Part shown: positions 6,533 to 9,144 of the stretch, piece after piece
Position numbering within the stretch: the stretch's first letter is position 1
Layout of the letters: every line of letters begins with the position of its first letter
Source: an uncultured bacterium
GTDB lineage: Bacteria; Cyanobacteriota; Vampirovibrionia; Gastranaerophilales; Gastranaerophilaceae
Direction: 5' to 3'
NCBI GenBank assembly: GCA_947169755.1
Contig: CAMVQX010000059.1
Coordinates: forward strand, 1-9,144
Length of the DNA stretch: 9,144 bases
Translations under genes and position numbers: made by a program
Notes under the pieces: model-generated
What the model was told of the DNA's origin: nothing
The model's input: the letters and a program-made list of their open reading frames with translations, nothing else
Databases searched by the model: none

Positions 6533-8517
6533 AAATCCTTACCTTTTATCATATTCAGAAAATCATCTTCCGTCAATATTATAACACCTAATTTTAAACC
6601 TTTGTCTAATTTTGAACCGGCATTTTCTCCTGCAATAATATATGATGTATTTTTTGATACCGAAGATGAAGTCTTACCGCCCATTTTCTTGATTTTTTCA
6701 GATGCTTCATCTCTTGTCATATTTTGTAACGTTCCGGTTAAAACAAACGTTAACCCTTTAAAATCATCGTATGTATTTTGGACAGGCGGAGCGGGTTCAA
6801 CCCCCAAGGCTTTAAGTTCTTCAATCATATTAATATTTTCAGGTCTTCTGAAAAAATCAAAAATATCTTGAGCAATTATTCCGCCTACTCCTTCTATATT
6901 TGAGAGTTCTTCAACTGACGCATTTATAATATTTTCGAGTGTTCCAAATTCATTTGCAATAACTCCTGCGGTTTCTTTCCCTACATTACGGATAGAAAAT
7001 GCCGTTAAAAGCTTTGCTAATGGTCTTGTTTTACTTTCTTGTATCGCATTATACATGTTAAATGCCGACTTTTCTTTTACCAAATCCAGCTGCATAAAAT
7101 CTTGCATAGTCAGTTTGTACAAATCAACAGCATTTTTTATAAACCCTTTTGAATAAAGCTGTTCTATAATGGAAGGCCCTACGTTATCGATATCCATAGC
7201 CTCTTTTGATGCCCAATATTCTATTTTTGCGCATATTTTGGCGGGGCAATCAGGATTGTCGCAATACAGGTTTACTTCTTCTTCATGAAAATGTAAATCT
7301 GCCCCGCAAGACGGGCATTTTTGAGGTGCGCAATATACAGGACGATTATAGTGTTCTTCATCTTCAATAATTTTTATGACTTTTGGAATAATTTCTGCGG
7401 CTTTTTTTATGAAAACTTTGTCGCCAATTCTTACATCAAGCCTTTTTATTTCGTCAAAATTGTGCAGACTCGCTCTTGCAACTGTGCTGCCTCCCAGTTG
7501 TACAGGCTCAAGTATTGCAACGGGAGTTATTGCACCTGTTTTCCCTACACCTGTTTCAATATCCAAAAGTGTTGTTGTAACTTCTTCAGGCGGAAACTTA
7601 AACGCGGTTGCCCATTTTGGTGCACGTGATGTGAACCCCATTTCCTGCTGGACTGCGAAATTGTTGACCTTTATAACAACTCCGTCAGTTGCGTAATTCA
7701 AGTCAAAACGTTTTTCGTCCCAGTCTTTGCAATATTGTATGGCTTCTTTAGCGTTTTTGCAAAGCCTTATATTCGGATTTATTTTGAATCCTAAATCTTT
7801 CAAATACATTATACTTTCATAGTGAGTTTTGGGCGGATTTTCGATTTGACCGGTAAATATCGCAGTGTAGCAGAACATCGAGAGATCTCTTTTAGCTGTT
7901 ATAGAACTGTCAAGCTGCCTTAAAGATCCTGCAGCTGCGTTTCTCGGGTTTGCAAAGAGTTTTTCGCCATTCTTTAAATTTTCTTCGTTGAGCTTCTCAA
8001 ATGAAGTTTTTGGCATATAAATTTCGCCTCTAACCTCAACACTTACAGGCTTAAACAGCTTTAAAGGAATTGCTTTTATTGTTTTTAGGTTGTTTGTGAT
8101 GTCTTCGCCCGTTATTCCGTCACCTCTTGTGACACCACGTACAAAAACACCGTTTTCATAAGTCAGTGCAATTGCAAGCCCGTCAATTTTAAGCTCGCAA
8201 ACAAGTTCTTGTTCATTGTATTCTTTTACAATTTTGTCATACCAATCCTCTAAATCTTCGTAGTTGTAAGTGTTATCCAGACTGTATAGGCGGTATTTAT
8301 GTTTGTACGGAAAAAACTTTTCGCTAATTGAGCCGACGCGTTGAGTCGGGCTGTCAGGGGTAATCAAAAGAGGGTTTTGACCTTCCAATTCTTTCAATTC
8401 CGCAAACAATTTGTCATATTCAAAGTCGCTGATAGATGGGTTATCCTCAACGTAATATTTATAATTTGCTCTGTTAATTTCGTCTTTTAAAAAATCTATT
8501 CTCTCTAAAATATCCAT
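6529..8517 (-). CDS. ligA: NAD+-dependent DNA ligase LigA (662 aa)
   Basis: It seals nicks in duplex DNA using NAD+, joining Okazaki fragments and repair patches. Domains appear in the usual order. Domain Ia is at about 1-70 (YYVEDNPSISDFEYDKL). The adenylation domain has the nucleophile Lys110 in KIDG, then TRGDGITGED, the NPRNAAAGSLRQLD block, the ATDGVVIKVN motif and WATAFKFP. An OB fold follows, then a four-cysteine zinc finger (C401, C404, C419, C424), helix-hairpin-helix repeats (about 440-570) and a C-terminal BRCT domain (about 587-655, FKGLTFVLTG). The length equals the typical 660-670 aa. Numbering is from ATG 8517, which has AAAGGGG 4 bases upstream; a TTG at 8520 would add one Met but sits too close to that site. 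All catalytic motifs are present, so the protein should be active. It heads a three-gene coupled run. Confidence 0.98.
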   Translation of the reverse strand: MDILERIDFLKDEINRANYKYYVEDNPSISDFEYDKLFAELKELEGQNPLLITPDSPTQRVGSISEKFFPYKHKYRLYSLDNTYNYEDLEDWYDKIVKEYNEQELVCELKIDGLAIALTYENGVFVRGVTRGDGITGEDITNNLKTIKAIPLKLFKPVSVEVRGEIYMPKTSFEKLNEENLKNGEKLFANPRNAAAGSLRQLDSSITAKRDLSMFCYTAIFTGQIENPPKTHYESIMYLKDLGFKINPNIRLCKNAKEAIQYCKDWDEKRFDLNYATDGVVIKVNNFAVQQEMGFTSRAPKWATAFKFPPEEVTTTLLDIETGVGKTGAITPVAILEPVQLGGSTVARASLHNFDEIKRLDVRIGDKVFIKKAAEIIPKVIKIIEDEEHYNRPVYCAPQKCPSCGADLHFHEEEVNLYCDNPDCPAKICAKIEYWASKEAMDIDNVGPSIIEQLYSKGFIKNAVDLYKLTMQDFMQLDLVKEKSAFNMYNAIQESKTRPLAKLLTAFSIRNVGKETAGVIANEFGTLENIINASVEELSNIEGVGGIIAQDIFDFFRRPENINMIEELKALGVEPAPPVQNTYDDFKGLTFVLTGTLQNMTRDEASEKIKKMGGKTSSSVSKNTSYIIAGENAGSKLDKGLKLGVIILTEDDFLNMIKGKDL

Positions 8518-8521
8518 CAAA

Positions 8522-8528
8522 CCCCTTT
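8522..8528 (-). promoter_or_regulatory. Ribosome binding site favouring ATG 8517 for ligA
   Basis: AAAGGGG runs from 8528 to 8522 on the minus strand. It leaves 4 bases to ATG 8517 but only 1 to the alternative TTG at 8520, so the ATG is preferred. The site overlaps the TAA (8529-8527) of the broken small gene upstream, suggesting coupling. Confidence 0.55.
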
Positions 8529-8678
8529 ATTCACAATCCATATTAGTAATTTTATTCTTATCTTCAAAATTGCACCAGTCTTTATCATAATACCCCTGAG
8601 AAACAAATTTTTCAAATGGTAAATAAGGATAATTTACATAAAATTATAGGCACACTGACGCTTTGCCCACGACTTCAT
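8527..8678 (-). pseudogene. Probable ~50-codon gene broken by one missing base
   Basis: Reading leftward from ATG 8678, 10 bases after the previous stop, the frame gives MKSWAKRQCAYNFM and then TAA. The next frame is open for 38 codons to a TAA at 8529-8527, 9 bases before ligA. It has AT-ending codons, many G-starting codons and a protein-like composition (aromatic residues, Asp/Glu, two Cys; pieces include YVNYPYLPFE and GYYDKDWCNF), but no ATG, GTG or TTG near its beginning. One extra T in the four-T run at 8643-8640 would fuse both parts into an uninterrupted 50-residue protein that fits the gap between neighbours exactly. Explanations are a real frameshift mutation, a homopolymer read error, or -1 slippage on the T run. 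The product is unrecognised. The other frame past the stop is also open, so chance is not excluded. Confidence 0.45.
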
Positions 8679-8688
8679 ACTAATTTTT

Positions 8689-9021
8689 CTATATAGAATA
8701 ATTTATTGTTCTGTCGACATAATGAGCTCCCGGAACTCCAACATCATAGCTATCAAGTATCGTTTCATTTATTGCGTATATTTCTTTTAATTTTTTGTGT
8801 AATCGTCTGTCTTCAGGAGTTACATTTCTTTTTCCAATTCTTCTTGCAAGTTCATATATTGCATAAAGATACCGATCGCTATTACGTTCATATTTGGGAG
8901 AACCAAGTTCCGTATCATTTTTGTACATTTTTATAAGTTTGCGAGCCTCGTTTCTGAAATGTCTTCCATTTGCTCTTGATGTAAAAGAATAAGAATTCGT
9001 GTTTTGTAAATTTGTTATCAT
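8689..9021 (-). CDS. Basic hypothetical protein with FTSR leader (110 aa)
   Basis: No family is recognised. The N-terminus is Asn/Ser/Tyr-rich with a Phe-Thr-Ser-Arg motif (MITNLQNTNSYSFTSRANGR) and is not a signal peptide. The middle is a strongly basic helical region (about 20-85, with RHFRNEARKLIKMYKN, YAIYELARRIGKRN and RRLHKKLKEIYAIN), and the end is polar. The surplus of Lys and Arg could suit nucleic-acid or ribosome contact, but no known DNA-binding fold is visible. Short proteins opening with an Asn-rich stretch and F-(T/G)-(S/A) are, from memory, frequent in Gastranaerophilales-type genomes; that needs a search. ATG 9021 is chosen because AGAGG lies 6 bases upstream; a TTG at 9042 would add 7 residues without any such site. 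It is the first gene seen on this strand, upstream of the broken small gene and ligA. Confidence 0.7.
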   Translation of the reverse strand: MITNLQNTNSYSFTSRANGRHFRNEARKLIKMYKNDTELGSPKYERNSDRYLYAIYELARRIGKRNVTPEDRRLHKKLKEIYAINETILDSYDVGVPGAHYVDRTINYSI

Positions 9022-9027
9022 AATATA

Positions 9028-9032
9028 CCTCT
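9028..9032 (-). promoter_or_regulatory. Ribosome binding site deciding ATG 9021
   Basis: AGAGG occupies 9032-9028 on the minus strand with a 6-base gap to ATG 9021. The longer open frame from TTG 9042 would place this site inside the coding region, so the shorter protein is preferred. Confidence 0.65.
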
Positions 9033-9108
9033 TTTGTATCAAAACAGGTAAAATAATTTTTTGCTAATAATTTAAAACTTAATTTACAAATATTTACTTA
9101 TATTGCGA

Positions 9109-9138
9109 AGTAAGGCGGGATAGGTATCCCGCCCTACT
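9109..9138. repeat. GC-rich palindrome at the right edge
   Basis: Positions 9109-9121 pair with 9126-9138 around a 4-base loop (aggt), with one mismatch (A9113 against C9134). The core is ggcgggat/atcccgcc. No T-tract follows within the visible sequence on the plus strand; on the minus strand TTCGCAATA follows, so it is not a good terminator. Its G+C content stands out from the surrounding AT-rich DNA, like the left-edge element, although the two have different sequences. It is probably a dispersed intergenic repeat, with about 70 bases of featureless AT-rich DNA between it and the 110-aa gene. Confidence 0.6.
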
Positions 9139-9144
9139 ATCTAT

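Noticed and set aside
8645..8650. Perfect TATAAT on the minus strand upstream of ligA
   Set aside because: No -35-like hexamer at 16-18 bases, and the extended -10 TG is one base out of place. It lies inside the broken small gene and is probably chance.
8648..8672. Possible structured RNA around the GC-rich patch before ligA
   Set aside because: Only a 4-bp pairing (ggca/tgcc) is found, with no T-tract and no tRNA-like arms.

Overview
The window is AT-rich (roughly one third G+C by eye) and carries an ordinary bacterial housekeeping core: glutamyl-tRNA synthetase (gltX), NAD+-dependent DNA ligase (ligA) and a DivIC/FtsB-type cell-division protein. Around these lie lineage-specific envelope genes. 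One protein has a signal peptide and a beta-strand-rich C-terminal half like an outer-membrane barrel, which points to a diderm. The GluRS N-terminus has a cyanobacterial flavour, and one short protein starts with a Phe-Thr-Ser-Arg (FTSR) leader. Together these suggest a host-associated non-photosynthetic cyanobacterial relative (Vampirovibrionia/Melainabacteria, Gastranaerophilales-like). That placement is an inference from style, not a database result.

Layout. (1) Positions 1-43 hold a nested GC-rich palindromic repeat. (2) Positions 89-3689, minus strand, are a four-gene run read from right to left: exported barrel-like protein, DivIC/FtsB-like protein, large TPR protein, exported HExxH metallopeptidase-like protein. 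(3) Positions 3690-3798 are a divergent intergenic region with a plausible promoter for each direction. (4) gltX lies at 3799-5268 on the plus strand. (5) A strong hairpin with U-tract (5288-5318) sits between the convergent gltX and ligA units. (6) Positions 5397-8517, minus strand, are ligA, a two-TM protein and a SIMPL-domain lipoprotein candidate, joined by two ATGA overlaps. (7) Positions 8527-8678 hold what looks like a roughly 50-codon gene broken by a single missing base. (8) A 110-aa basic hypothetical protein lies at 8689-9021. (9) Positions 9109-9138 hold a second GC-rich palindrome.

How the genes fit together. The left minus-strand run looks like an envelope or division module: an outer-membrane candidate, a bitopic divisome candidate, a soluble TPR scaffold whose start overlaps the divisome gene, and a secreted hydrolase. 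The right minus-strand run starts with ligA, and two uncharacterised envelope genes ride behind it with tight translational coupling. Two minus-strand genes (starts at 3689 and 2778) have promoter-like elements so close to the ATG, and so little Shine-Dalgarno, that leaderless transcripts are likely. Other genes here have clear AAGGAG-type sites.

No CRISPR array, tRNA, rRNA, transposase or recognisable defence system was found. The most unusual items are the frameshifted small gene upstream of ligA, the leaderless promoters, the HExxH protein, the division-linked TPR cluster, and the GC-rich palindromes at both window ends.
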